This document shows positions 11,526-22,800 of a DNA stretch of 64,000 nucleotides, piece by piece. Each line of letters starts with the position of its first letter. The first letter of the stretch is position 1. The notes under the pieces were generated by a model. The model searched no databases. It saw only the letters and a list, made by a program, of their open reading frames with translations, and was not told the DNA's origin. A program made the translations under genes and the position numbers. Source of the DNA: Haplomitrium mnioides (taxonomy: Eukaryota; Marchantiophyta; Haplomitriopsida; Calobryales); contig JBNGIS010018894.1 of the NCBI GenBank assembly GCA_049999725.1, positions 1 to 64,000 on the forward strand. Direction: 5' to 3'.

Positions 11526-11915
11526 CTCAAAAGATGCAGTTTTGTCGTTTTTTTTGTAAAACGACAAAATTAAGAAATTTTTAGGAAGAAAATGAAAAAA
11601 AAGAAATTGGAAAGATGAAAACGAGCAATGCTTTATATACTAACTTTTTTTTTGGCACCAAATGAACCTACATGTCAAGAGCTCTGTGAATAATATTTTG
11701 GCGAGAAAAAACATTTTTTGAAATTTAGCTATAAAAGGAGCGTCGCTGGAAAGTTTCTTTCCATTGTCGCGAGTTCACATTTTGGTTTTCGTTTTCTGAT
11801 TATTGCTTTTTTTTCATTTACTCAGTTTTCTGCCATTTCCAGCCCTTAGTGATTCCCGAACTTTTGTTCATTACATTTTTCACCTCTAGAAACATCTTTT
11901 TTCTCTATCTCGACA
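11526..11915. promoter_or_regulatory. Bidirectional promoter of module copy A
   Basis: Two TATA boxes face away from each other: TATATAAAG on the minus strand (11631-11639) toward the left gene, and TATAAAAG on the plus strand (11730-11737) toward the right gene, about 90 bp apart. Just after the plus TATA is a hairpin-like palindrome, TGGAAAGTTTCTTTCCA (11747-11763). The same layout is kept in copy B (23742-23844). A TATA pair preserved in both copies supports real promoter function in the ancestral element. Confidence 0.7.
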
Positions 11916-12331
11916 ATGGCTTCTCAAGGAATTTTTTCCGGCCCTGCCAAACCGAAGCCTTATAAGTATTCATATGTTTTCAAAACTCTAGAGCTTGCAA
12001 GATTGGAGTGGAAATGGCTAGTCAAATACTGTTCGTTGAGAGATCCGGATCACCATCTTTACCATTTTGTAGGTGAAGGTGAAAAATTCAATTTGGGTCT
12101 AGTGGTCCAAATTACAATGATCCGGGAAGGAAAGAAAGCCAACATCGGGCTGTTTGTGCAGGTCCAAGACTCAATAACGCTTTATTCTGCAAATCGCATG
12201 TGATTTGATTTTTCAAAGTACAAGGAAAGAGATTTATTTGCTGCAAATCTTCAAGCATCAAGGGAAGATGGAAAGGTGAGTTCCAAAATCTTTTTTCTTA
12301 TTCATATTTCCTTACTTAATTGTAACTCTTA

Positions 12332-12600
12332 AGATGTCCATGCGAGCATGGACTTTGAAGTCCATGCGCGCATGGACTCTGAGGTCTATGCGCGTTAGAG
12401 TCCATGCACGCATAGACTCTGAAGTTCAAGCGTGCACGTACTCTAAAGTTCATGCGCGCATGGACTTCAGAGTCCATGCGCACATGGACTTCAAGGTCCA
12501 AGCATGCATGAACTTTAGAGTACGTGCGCGCTTGGACTTCAAAGTCCCTCCGCGTATGGACTTCAGAGTCCTTGCAAGCATGGACTTCTTTGTTCACTAC
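12332..12600. repeat. 24-bp palindromic array in intron 1 of copy A
   Basis: About eleven units of roughly 24 bp alternate two palindromes, ATGCGCGCAT and GGACTTCAAAGTCC (or variants). They sit inside intron 1 (12276-12685, GT...AG). Because each unit is palindromic and a multiple of three, both strands show long open frames that are artefacts. Confidence 0.9.
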
Positions 12601-14246
12601 ACGTTTTTTTTTTAAGTTCTTACTTTTCTGCATGTCATGTCAACATTTTCACTAATGCCAAATTCTTTTCTTTCTTTATTTTCAGTTCACTCAGTATTTG
12701 GTGGATTTCATTGATTTGTACAATGACGCGAAGCGGATTGAGCGGGACTTCATCAAGTTCGCCATACAAATTAAAATTCTAAAGCCCAAGCATGGCGTCA
12801 ATATTCAGTAGCTTTTGCCACATCTGAGTGTGGTAACATTCTCGACTCAAGCCACATGGACTTCTTCCCAAAAGAAGAGAAAGGAGTCGTAGTCAAGTGA
12901 GGCTGAGAAGAAAAAAAAACCGGCACCGAAAAAGAAGAAACCTGCACCAGCACCTATTGTTGAGGAGGAGCTAGCCCCCTCAGAATCTAAAGCGAAATCA
13001 ACTTCGTCTGCCTCATCGTCTCCATCAGCAAGCAGCTCGAGGCAGAACTTGGAGTAGGAGCCGGTGCCAGTTCAAGCTCCAACGTCGAGAGCAAAGAGGC
13101 AATCCCACAAGTGGTTGCGTACATTTCAAGAAAGAGAGCATGTGGATCCTCGGACAACTTCTGAGGAGGACAAAAATAAGATTAGGGAGTTTGCAATTCA
13201 GCGCTACAGAGTCCGTGAAGAGACCATTACAATCAGGCTAGAAAACTTAAATTTGCCCAAGCATGGAATGGACAAGTGGGGTCTATTCCAAATTCAAAGA
13301 TTAAATGAGGATTTTGTGGAGCTTCTTGTGCAAAGAATGCTCACCAATAAGTGCGCATTCTTTCTTCATCGTGGTTGTAGACCCGAAGTGTGGTCTCAAA
13401 GACAAGTTAGAGTTCAACATCAGAAACCCTGACAAGTATCATTACGAGATTGCAGGAGGCAATCACAGTGTTGTAGCAAGGCAACTACTCATTGCAAAAT
13501 ATGGGGCGAAGTATCCTGCTCTGTCGCTCTGTAATTGTTACGTGTACGTGGGCTTCACACCAATAAAGGCCCACATTTTTGCAATCGATGACAATTACGA
13601 CAAGAGGTACAGGCTTGAGATGATGTCTATTCAAAAGGTCAAGTATTGGCATCAATGATTTGTGGAGAGTGGGATGGTTTCATCTCAAAAATTGAAAAGG
13701 GAGCTAGTGCTGGAAACCCTCGAGATCAAACTGAAGTCTACACTTGAGAAGACCGTGACTTCTCAAGACAATTGATTCCAGCTAGCATTCAGAAGTGGAG
13801 AGCTCTAGAACTTACAACATAGCATTTGTTTCAATGTGGGAGAAAAACATTGTGAAAGCTTAGAAGCCAAAGGCCAAAGGATCTCTCAAGATGGAGGATA
13901 TGAAGTGGACGCCTTGGAGGTCTCTTCAGGGTCTTCCAGATGAAGTCAAGATTTCAGTTTTGAAGCGGGTGGAAGCTAGAGAGCTTTCAATGGACAAGAT
14001 GTCTCGGCAGGCGGAGAGACACAAAGTTTTGGCCGTAATAGTAAAGAGTTTTTGTTCGGAGGTTTATTGCAGTTTGTGGGAAGAGGCAAGAGAGGAGTAC
14101 CCTCTTCACACTCAAGAGTCGAAGATGGCGTCCTTTTATTCAAGCTTCAAGAAGCTTCTGGTAACTCCTTTCTTTGGAACTTTATTTCATTATTTGTATT
14201 TGCATTGAATATTTTGTAAATTTTTGTTGTGCTTTAAAAACTTATG

Positions 14247-14712
14247 GTCCATGCTCGCATGGACTTCGATGCCCATATGCGCTTGACTTCAAAGTCCAGA
14301 CGAGCATGGACTTCGATGTCCATACGCGCATAGACTTCAAAGTTCAAAAGAAAATCGACTTTCAAGTCCATGTGTGCATGGACTTCAAAGTCCAAATGTG
14401 TAGTGACTTTCAAGTCCCTGCGCGCATTGACTTCGAAGTTCATGTAAGCATGGACTTCGAATTCCAAACATGCAAAGACATCGAAGTCCATGCGCGCATG
14501 GACTTTGAAGTCTAAATGCTCTTGAACCGCAAAGTCCATGTGCGTATGGACTTTGAAATCTATGCACGTATGGACTTCAAAGTCGAAGCGCATGTAGTTA
14601 TCAAAGTCCATGCGCCCATTGACTTTGAAGTCTATGGGCGCTTGGATTTCAAAGTCCATGCGCATATGGACTTTGATGTCTATGCACGCATGGACCCTAA
14701 AATGTTTTAGGG
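14247..14712. repeat. 24-bp palindromic array in intron 2 of copy A
   Basis: About nineteen units of the same family as in intron 1, with the cores ATGCGCGCAT and GACTTCRAAGTC, lie within intron 2 (from the GT at 14161 to about 14773). In translation they give DFKVHARM-type octapeptides on both strands. Confidence 0.9.
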
Positions 14713-16068
14713 TCCAAATCTTTAAATGTTTTTATCACTCTTTAATGTTTTCGTTTTGATTTTTGTGCATGGGGACAAAACATTTAAACGACAGCTAGCA
14801 AAGAAACTAACAGTAGCTGCGAAAGGAAGGAAAAAATCTGGGGTCAAGGAAGCCCCTAAAGATCAAGACCAGCCTCCCACGTTGGTCTCTTACCCTCTTG
14901 CTTTTCTTCTCCACTGCCAAAATGCTAGAGAGTGGAAAGCATGGCAGCAAAGTGGTGCTATATCTCTTACAACAGAAGGAGTTGTGAGAGATGAGGAAGA
15001 AGATTTAATGTCTTATGTTGATGGTCTCAACGTGGCATTTTATGAAGTCCACAAGGAGGCCAACGCTTGACAATTGAAGGGTGAAACCTAGGTGTTTCAC
15101 TTTGGCTATTGCTGATATTCCTTAAGGGTATAGCTTAAAGGAATGCAAGCATGATGACTCAGAACCATTTTCAAAAGATGATATTTTTTATATGGTATCA
15201 TCTTTTGCGGCAGTAACAACTTCGAAGTTTTGGTCTTTTGTGATTATTCATTCTTTGCAATAGTTTGGCATCGTCGAGGATGCCCTTTCTGAAGTCTGTT
15301 GTGCAATCGATCACGACATGTGGTGAGTTGTTCTTTTATTTTTAGTTTTTTTTATTTCTCTGTTTTTTATTTCTCTTACATTTTGGTTGCAATGTTTGAT
15401 TTGATTGTTTACCTTTTTGCAAGGACAAAAGCAATATTCATCATTCTGGTGGTCCTAAAATTGCACATACTCACGAGTATTGGACGGTGGGCTATTGGAC
15501 AAAGGAAGGAAAGAGGAGCATGCGACTTTTCAATTTGCAGCCTTCTTCTGCAACTGGACTTTCTCGGCAGATTATGTGGAGTGTTTTTAGTTGCACTGCA
15601 GTTTCAGCAAAGCTTAAACATCCAAGAGATGATGCTCTTGTGAATGTTTATCAGAAGCTGGAGGCTCTGTACAATTTTTTTATTGATCATTTATCAACAG
15701 AGCAAGATTGGATCCTTGATCTCTGCTCTGAGTCTAGCACAGGCCTTGTTTGTGCTTTAAAGCTGATGCGAAACTGCATTGCCATGGAATATGATAAACG
15801 TCAATCTATTTGTATTCCTTAAAGGGTTTTGGAGATGGCTTCCTTGCTATCTGATGTGACTGAATTACAGATAGTTTTTGCTTACTATAAGGAACCTGTT
15901 CCTCTTGGTACTGTAGGTGCTTCTGGTGACTCTGTTGTAATATCGTGGACTGGAAAGTCTCCACAGGATTCTCTAGTGGTTGCAGATGCTCAGCGTGTAG
16001 ATTTAGATGAGACAGTTCCTCCCGAAGAGGATAGAGTGTGAAGACCTCTTTGAACACTTTGTATCATT

Positions 16069-16074
16069 AATAAA
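16069..16074 (+). promoter_or_regulatory. AATAAA polyadenylation signal, copy A
   Basis: The hexamer lies 28 bp after the stop of the methyltransferase exon (16039-16041). Copy B has the same hexamer at the matching place. Confidence 0.6.
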
Positions 16075-16099
16075 ACTTATTTTTTCCAAATCTTTATTT

Positions 16100-16640
16100 G
16101 CCAAAGTTTCATCTTGTTGCCCTTTCAATCTATTTCAAGTCTTTTCATCATGATTCAATTTAGTGCGCGTAAGAATAAGTTAACTCAATTGATAGTCTAA
16201 GAATGGTTTGAACTCAATTGCTAATCTAAGAATGATTTGGAGTCTTTGCACATTGTTTAGTGTCTTTGCGCATTAGGGCATTGTAGTTCTTGTTCGGATT
16301 CCATGTACACATAAGATGTAAGGTTATTGTTCAGAGTCCCTACACCTGTTGGTCTAAGGGTTCTTGTTCAATGTCTATAGGTGCATAGGCTGTAGGGTTC
16401 TTGTGTAGAATCTTGGCGTGTAATGGCTATAGGGTTCTAGTTTAAAGTCCATGTGTGCATAGCTTCATTGTTCTTGTTCAGAGTCTAAGCATGTACATGA
16501 TTTAGGATTCTTGTTTGGAGTCTATGCGTGCATAGGCTTTACGGTTTTGGTTGGAGTTTATGCTTGCATAGGATTTGTTAGCTACAATGCTCAAAGTCAG
16601 GTTCAAAGTCCTTACCCGACTGGACATTTACGTTTTCTTG
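16100..16640. repeat. Degenerate palindromic repeats downstream of copy A
   Basis: No gene is seen. From 16255 to 16570, loose units of the type TTCTTGTTCRGAGTCYATGCGTGCATAGG recur about every 55-60 bp. They carry decayed versions of the ATGCGCGCAT core. Similar units flank copy B at 19230-19700. Confidence 0.6.
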
Positions 16641-16975
16641 TAGTTTTTTTCCACCAAAAGATATATGTTTTATTTCATTTATGATGAACTATGTTTTTTC
16701 ACAATAGTGTCAAGTTTTTATAAAATATTTGAATAACCAAAATGTTTGTTTTTAAGGTATTTTCTACAAAGAAATGTTTGAAATATAATCTCAATGTAAA
16801 ATATGCATTTTTTTGTTTATAAAAAAACAATTTTCTTTTTGAAAAGAGGATTTCAGTCATAAATTTGATGTTTTTGAATGTCAAATCACCAAAAGAAATT
16901 TTGTGACTGCCAAGTGAAACATGAACTCAGTAGCGGTTCCTAGTTCAAAGTAGCGGATGTTAAAGTGTAGTTCAT
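16640..16975 (-). mobile_element. Copia 3'-end relic
   Basis: The minus strand at about 16965-16930 reads NIRYFEL, matching the RNase H C-terminus of the copia element at 95-135 (NTRYFEP). The A/T-rich sequence below it resembles 1-90 of the window. It is the tail end of a related copia copy. Nothing of the upstream pol remains next to it. Confidence 0.55.
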
Positions 16976-17735
16976 AGAGAAATCAAAGGAAGTCTGTTAG
17001 TTGTGATGACGAAATCAAAGAAGCAAGCTCAAGAAGAGTCAAATGAGCTTCTTGGTTGAAGAAGAAATCAAAGGAATATATTCAAAGCTGAACTAGGTTG
17101 ATTTGCTAGTTGATTTGAACACAGGTTGTTGTTGAAGAATTTTAGCAAAAATTGAGTAGGGTATGTTTGATAAGTGAGGTCGAATCAAAGCAACGGTTCT
17201 AATTTGTAGGTCAAGAGCAATTGAAGAAAGCCAAGGCAGAGTCAAAGTAGGCGTTGAGGAAGTCTTGTGGTTGACTTGTTGTTGTAGAAATTGCAGCAAA
17301 AATCTAAGGCATTTGTTTTCTAATATGTTGTTGAAGAAGAAATCGATTCTGTCTTTTGTTGAAGTGGAATCAAAGAGCTCGGCAAAACATTTCATGTGGA
17401 GAGCAGATCGCAAGTAGAAAAGGCTACATTCCATCAACATGCATGAGTTCATCAAGAAGTCAATAGTGAAGGTTCATGTTTGTTTCAACTGTTGTCATAT
17501 AAGAACTAAAACTCTTCACATATAAATTCAACACCAACATAGGGATTCACAAAAAACTTGTCAATTTCATAGAATACCTATTTGTTAGTTCAGTACGCAA
17601 CGTGAAGTCCATGAAACCTAAAATTATATATAGACTACATTTCTCTTAAGCCATTAGAGAAGCAATCTGAGTACCAAAAAGTCAAAATTGTAGTTTTAAG
17701 ATAGCAGACAGAATTTCACAGACAGTTAGTGAGAA
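16976..17735. other. Unassigned DNA before a copia fragment
   Basis: No conserved coding is seen. Repeated AAATCAAAGGAA and GAAGAAGAAATC words and a TATATA stretch near 17620 suggest LTR or leader sequence of the copia fragment that follows. Confidence 0.35.
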
Positions 17736-17739
17736 ACTG

Positions 17740-18830
17740 ACAAAAAATAGCTATAATGTTTGGTCAGTCAAAATGACAAACTTTAGAAAAGAGAGAGGGT
17801 ATCTGAGACTTCATCACATGAGATGAAGTTGAACCAGTGTTAGGTCTGTCCATATCTAGTGAGGAGATGCATCCCTTCAAGACACATATAGAGAAGGTCT
17901 ATAAGCTATTGTACTAGCTAACCATCAGTGTTGATGACAAGATGATGGGCTATGTATCAACAACTAAGACATCCAAGGAAGCTTAAGATATCTTGAAGGA
18001 GAGATATGCCATCACATCCGATGCAAGGAATTTGGCATTGCAGATGAAATTCTTTAATTTGTAAAAAGAGAAAATGAATATAGAAGCTTTTGCTTTAAAA
18101 GTCAAATCATTAGTCAAGCAACTAGCAAATGTTGGAGAGGAAGTGAAGAAGAGTGCCATGGTTGCAGTTTGCCTAAATGATATAGGCAAAGAATATAAAA
18201 AGTTCAAGGCATCGATGAGAATGAGAGAAGGAATAACATCCTTCTCACAATTGAATTCCATGCTAGTGGCAAAAGAACTTGACATTGGAGGAGGTGCCTC
18301 AAGTAGTCTGAAATATGCATTCTACTCTAATATGGGTAGAGGGTGAGAAGGCAGAAGCTATGGCAAGAGTAATGGTGGTAGAGGTCGTTCAAATAACAAT
18401 GTACAAAATCAGCAAATCCAATCAAACGGATTTGGTAGTAGAGGTCGTTTTAAAGGCAAGGAGAGTAACAGAGGACATGGAAGCCAACCACAACATTTAG
18501 AGGAAGACTGTTATCATTGTGATAAACCCAATCACATGGCAAAAAACTCCTACAAAAAACACAATGACATGAGAAACAATATAGTGTTGAGTAATTATGC
18601 AAGTTCCAACAAGGCAAACAATGAGATATTGTTTGTCATGCAGCATGAGTATTCATTTGTAGCATATGAGAAGTAGAACAATGATAGAGATAAATGGCTT
18701 GTCGATTATGCATGTTCTAATCATATGACATGCCATGGAGAGTGGTTTAACGATACCATAAACCTGAGTACACCTAAATATATGGAGACAGTTGACTAAA
18801 CTATGCATTCTATTCATCAAATAAGCAGTA
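17740..18830 (+). pseudogene. gag: Copia gag-protease fragment
   Basis: The plus strand gives a copia gag core (LKERYAITSDARNLALQMKF, then ALKVKSLVKQLANVGEEV near 18100 and QLNSMLVAKELD), a Gly/Asn-rich stretch, the zinc knuckle CYHCDKPNHMAKN (the last Cys replaced by Ser) at about 18511-18550, and a protease start LVDYACSNHMTCH near 18700, where DYA replaces DSG/DSA. It stops near 18830. Frameshifts and several stops are present. It is a different copia family from the one at 88-5195. Confidence 0.75.
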
Positions 18831-19229
18831 TACCAATAGTATTAACAACTTCTACTTTGAACCAAGAACCACTACTGGGTTCTTGTTTTATTTGACGTTA
18901 AAAAAAAACCAATTTTGAAATTTTAGCATAAAAAGTCATGAATTTGACACTAGTAATATTTGTTTGCAAAAAAATAAAAAAATTTATACATCAAAATTTC
19001 TTATTTCAAGTGCGCATTTTATTAAAACAAATCTTCTTATAAGAATTTTGTCAAAATTGCTTTCATAATTTCTTCTTTAAAAAGCATTAGCATCACCAAA
19101 TAGAATATACACTACACATACAAGAAACTTGTTGTTAAATATTTTCAAAACTAACAATGATTTCACTAATTTCAAAAATTGATCAAAACATTCAAACTTT
19201 ATCACAAACATATTCAATCAAGAAAGATG
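18831..19229. other. AT-rich stretch without a gene
   Basis: Strongly AT-rich, with A and T runs. I see no coding or RNA gene. Confidence 0.4.
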
Positions 19230-19710
19230 CTTAGGCGCGCAAGAGCTTTGAACCGTAGTTTTAAAGCTTATGCACTTAGAGATTGTTAAAGCTTCTTTGC
19301 ACTTGGAATGTTGAAGCTTACATATGTGTGGAATGTTGAAGCTCACACACGTGTGGAATGTTGAAGCTCTCAAGTGCAAGAACTTTGAACTAGAGCTTGT
19401 AAAATTGTGAAAAGATTGCTAAAGCCTATGGGTGCTATTAAAGCCCATGTGCAGGCACAGCTTGAAGCCCAGACATGCTTTGTTTGATGAGGTACATGTG
19501 CACATAGACAACTAAAGCCTATGCGCATATGGACAATTGCAGCCTAGGCAAGCACAGACTATTGAGTACTTGGACATAGGAACTACCAAAGCTCTTCTAG
19601 GCGGGGACTGCAAAAACTCATGATTGAAAAAAACTAGAACATAAATAAATTAAAAAAGAGAAACAAAGCTTCCATGCCAGCATAGACTTCGTTGTTAGTT
19701 TTTATGAAAA
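19230..19710. repeat. Degenerate palindromic repeats downstream of copy B
   Basis: Units containing AAAGCCTATGCGCATATGGACAA-like and TTAGGCGCGCAAGAGC sequences recur at 25-40-bp spacing. They mirror the downstream repeats of copy A, in keeping with inverted module copies. Confidence 0.6.
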
Positions 19711-19835
19711 TAAGTATGTTTTGTTCAAAAATAATTTTGCGAAAGAAATTGAATCGTGAAGAGAATACTTCTTAAATTGGATTTGGAATGCAACAATGAT
19801 GAAGACAAATCAAATAATATTTTGTGAAAAAATAC

Positions 19836-19841
19836 TTTATT
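19836..19841 (-). promoter_or_regulatory. AATAAA polyadenylation signal, copy B
   Basis: On the minus strand the hexamer lies about 17 bp beyond the stop at 19858-19860, equivalent to the signal of copy A. Confidence 0.6.
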
Positions 19842-19857
19842 ATCTACAAAAAACTCA

Positions 19858-22800
19858 TCAGTTTGATGCTACAACTTCAGCCCTATCCTCTTTAGAAGGA
19901 ATTGTCTCATCTAAATCAATTGGAATAGCAGCTTTGGCATTTGCAACCACTTGAAAGTTTTGTCGAAACTTTCCAATCCCAGAAATTGTAATAGAATTGC
20001 CAGAAGCACCAGTAGTACCAAGAGGAACAAGCTTCTTGTGGTATGCATATACAATATGTGATTATGTCACATCACATGGTAAAGAAGCCATCGTCAAAAC
20101 CCTCTAGGGAAAATATATAGACTAATGTCTATTATATTCTACAGCAATGCAATTTTGCATCAACTTCAAAGCACAAACAAGGTTTGTACCAAACCTATAG
20201 CTAAGATCTAAGATCCAATCTTGCTTTGTTGACAAATAATCAATAAAAAAGTTATATAAAGCCTAAGACTTTTGATAGACATTCACAAGAGCATCCTTTC
20301 TTGGATGCTTGAGCTTAGCCAAAATAGTCGGGTAGCTGAAAACACTTTGCATGATTTGTTGAAAACGTCCGCTTGTATCATCGGATAGCAAGTTGAAGAG
20401 CTTCATGCTTCGTTTGCTCTCCTTGGTCCAATAGACCATAATCCAATACTCATGGGCGTGAGCAATTCTGGGAACACCCGAATGATGAATATTACTTTTG
20501 TCTCTGTAGTAACAAAAACAAACACATGAGACAAATGAAAGAAAATAAAGGAAAGATAAAATAGATTAACTATCAAATGAAAAAAAAAAATCAAAATACA
20601 ACTTACCAGACGTCATAATTGATGGCACAGCAAACCTCCAGTACATCATCTTCAACAATTTCGAATTGTTGGGAAGAACAGATAATCACAAAAGACCAAA
20701 AGTCAAAAGTTGTAATGGCCGCAAAAGAAGAAACCATGTCAAAAATATCATCCTTTGTGAAGGGTTCTGAATCATCATGATTGCATTTCTTAAGGTTGTA
20801 ACTGAAAAGGAATATCATCAATAGCTAAAGTGAAACATCTAGGTTTCACTAAACCCTTCAACTGTTGAGCATTAGCCTCCCTATAGACTTGATAAAATGC
20901 CACGTTGAGTCCATCGACATAGAATATTAAGTCCTCCTCTTGCTCTTCAAGCCTTCCTTTGGTTTCAAGGGCAATAACTTCATTTTGTTGTATTGCCTTC
21001 CACTCTCTTGCTTTCTGGCAATGGAGCAAAAAAGCAAGGGGGTAGAAGACAAGAGTTGGGGCCTGGTCTTCATCAGTAGGGGCTTCTTCGACCCCCAATT
21101 TGCTTCTCTCTTTAGCAGCGGCCGTCAATTTTTTGGCGAGCTGTCGTTTGAACGTTTTGTCGCTCTATAAAAAGCACAAAGAAAAAAGTTAGACGAGAAT
21201 AATAAGCAAAAACTTTTAGTCAATTGTAAGGAGAGACTAAGTTGTTAAGCGAGTAGGGACTTGAAAGTCCCTACCAGTATGGACTCTCAAGTCCATGCTT
21301 GTAGGGACTCGAGAGTCCAAGCATGTTGTTGGGAGTATCAAGCCCATTTGTGCATGGACTCTCGAGTCCAAGCGAGCACAAACTCAAAAGTTCATGCGCG
21401 CATGGACTCTTGAGAGTCCGTGTGAGCATAGACTTGAGAGTCCAGTCTAGCCTGGATTGGTCGAACCTTTCAAAACAAGTTTAGAAATAGAATTGAAAAA
21501 AGAAAAAAAAACACATACCAATAATTTCTCAAAACTTGAATAAAATGATAACAACTGTGAAACTTTGATGTGGATGGGATACTCCATCCTTACTTCTTTC
21601 CACATTTTGCAGTACACTTCGGAGCAAAAGGACTTCGCCATGACAGCTAAAACCTTATATCTCTCCAATTCACGAGACATTTCTTCAATCAAAATCTAGC
21701 TTCAACACATTTCAAAACAGAAATTTTTATTTCATCAGGAAGACCTTGAAAGGACCTCCACGGTGTCCATTTCATGTCCTCCATTCTTAAAGAACATTTG
21801 GCCTTTGGTTTCTGACCCTTCACGGTGTTCTTCTCCCACATCAAAAAAATGCTCTATTGCAACTTCTAGAGCTCTCCACTTCTAAACGCCAATCGGAACC
21901 AATTGTCTTGAGAAGTGACGATCTTCTCAAGAGTAAACTTTGGTTTTATCTCCAAAGTCTCAAGCACTAGCTCTCCTTTCAGCTTTTGGGATGACACCAT
22001 CCCATTCTCCGCGTATCTTTGATGCCAGTACTCGACCTTCTGAATTGATGTCATTTCCAACATGCATCATTGATTATAATTGTCATACGTTGCAAAAATA
22101 TAGATTTCTATTGGTGTCAGACCCACGTATACATAGCACTTGTAGAGCAACAACATCGGATTTTTGGCTCCATATTTTGTGATTAAAAGCTGTCTTGCAA
22201 CACCACTGTGATTGCCTTCTATAGTCTCGTATCTGTACTTGCTTGGGTTCCTCTAATCAAACTCCGACTTATCTTTCAACCTGCGCTTCGAGTCCACCAC
22301 AACGACAAAAAAATTGCACGCATATTTACTTGTGAGCATTCTCTACACAAAAAGCTCTACAAAGTCTTCATTTACCTCCTAATCTAGAACGACCCTCAGT
22401 TGTCTATTCCAAGTTTTAGAAGGTTTAAACTCTCCAACCGAATGGTGATTGTTTCCTTACGGACCCTGCACCGCTAGATGGCAGACTCTCGAATCTTATT
22501 CTTGTCTTCCTGAGAAAGTGTCTTAGGATCCACCTGCTCCCGCTCTTGGAATATCCAAAGCCCCTTGTGAGATGTTCTTTTTGCTCTAGAGGTTGGAGCA
22601 TGTACTGGCTTCTGCTCTTCTTCCTCGTCTGAGCTTCTTGAAGTTGAAGATGAGGGGGCAGCAGAAGACAAACTGATGAGAGATAGGGAGGGCACCGACT
22701 CCTCCTCAACAAGTGGTGGAGGCATCGGCTCTTTCTTCGGTAGTGCCTACTCTTTTTTCATAGCCTCGACTAGCTCCACCTCTTTTGTCTTTTTTTGAAG

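Larger units (their letters stand above)
11916..16041 (+). pseudogene. Module copy A, right gene: ParB-like/DNA amino-methyltransferase
   Basis: Four exons are inferred by comparison with copy B: 11916-12275, 12686-14160, about 14774-15322 and 15423-16041. Exon 1 starts MASQGIFSGPAKPKPY. Exon 2 has a Lys-rich, Ser-rich linker (KKKKPAPKKKKP), then a ParB-like part (YEIAGGNHSVVARQLL near 13445) and LPDEVKISVLKRVEARELS, which resembles the helical segment after ParB domains. Exon 3 carries the region of motif IV, LAIADIP followed by a stop where Tyr is expected, then GYSLKEC. Exon 4 has the SAM-binding motif I region WILDLCSESSTGLV near 15712. The order IV then I fits beta-class N6A/N4C methyltransferases. 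Lesions are a TGA at 12201 (likely from CGA), a frameshift near 13310-13430, TAA in motif IV near 15124, and a lost AG acceptor for exon 3. It cannot make the full protein. Domain calls come from motifs only. Confidence 0.65.

Noticed and set aside
12332-12600. CRISPR-like array of palindromic repeats
   Set aside because: Units are contiguous and degenerate, without unique spacers of constant length, and the context is a eukaryotic intron without cas genes.
12316-12633. Overlapping open frames on both strands (DFKVHARM-type repeats)
   Set aside because: The repeat unit is palindromic with a period near 24 bp, so both strands stay open automatically. The region lies inside an intron with clear splice sites.
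14174-14710. Further repeat-coded frames on both strands
   Set aside because: Same palindromic array within intron 2 of the methyltransferase gene. No codon-use or homology support.
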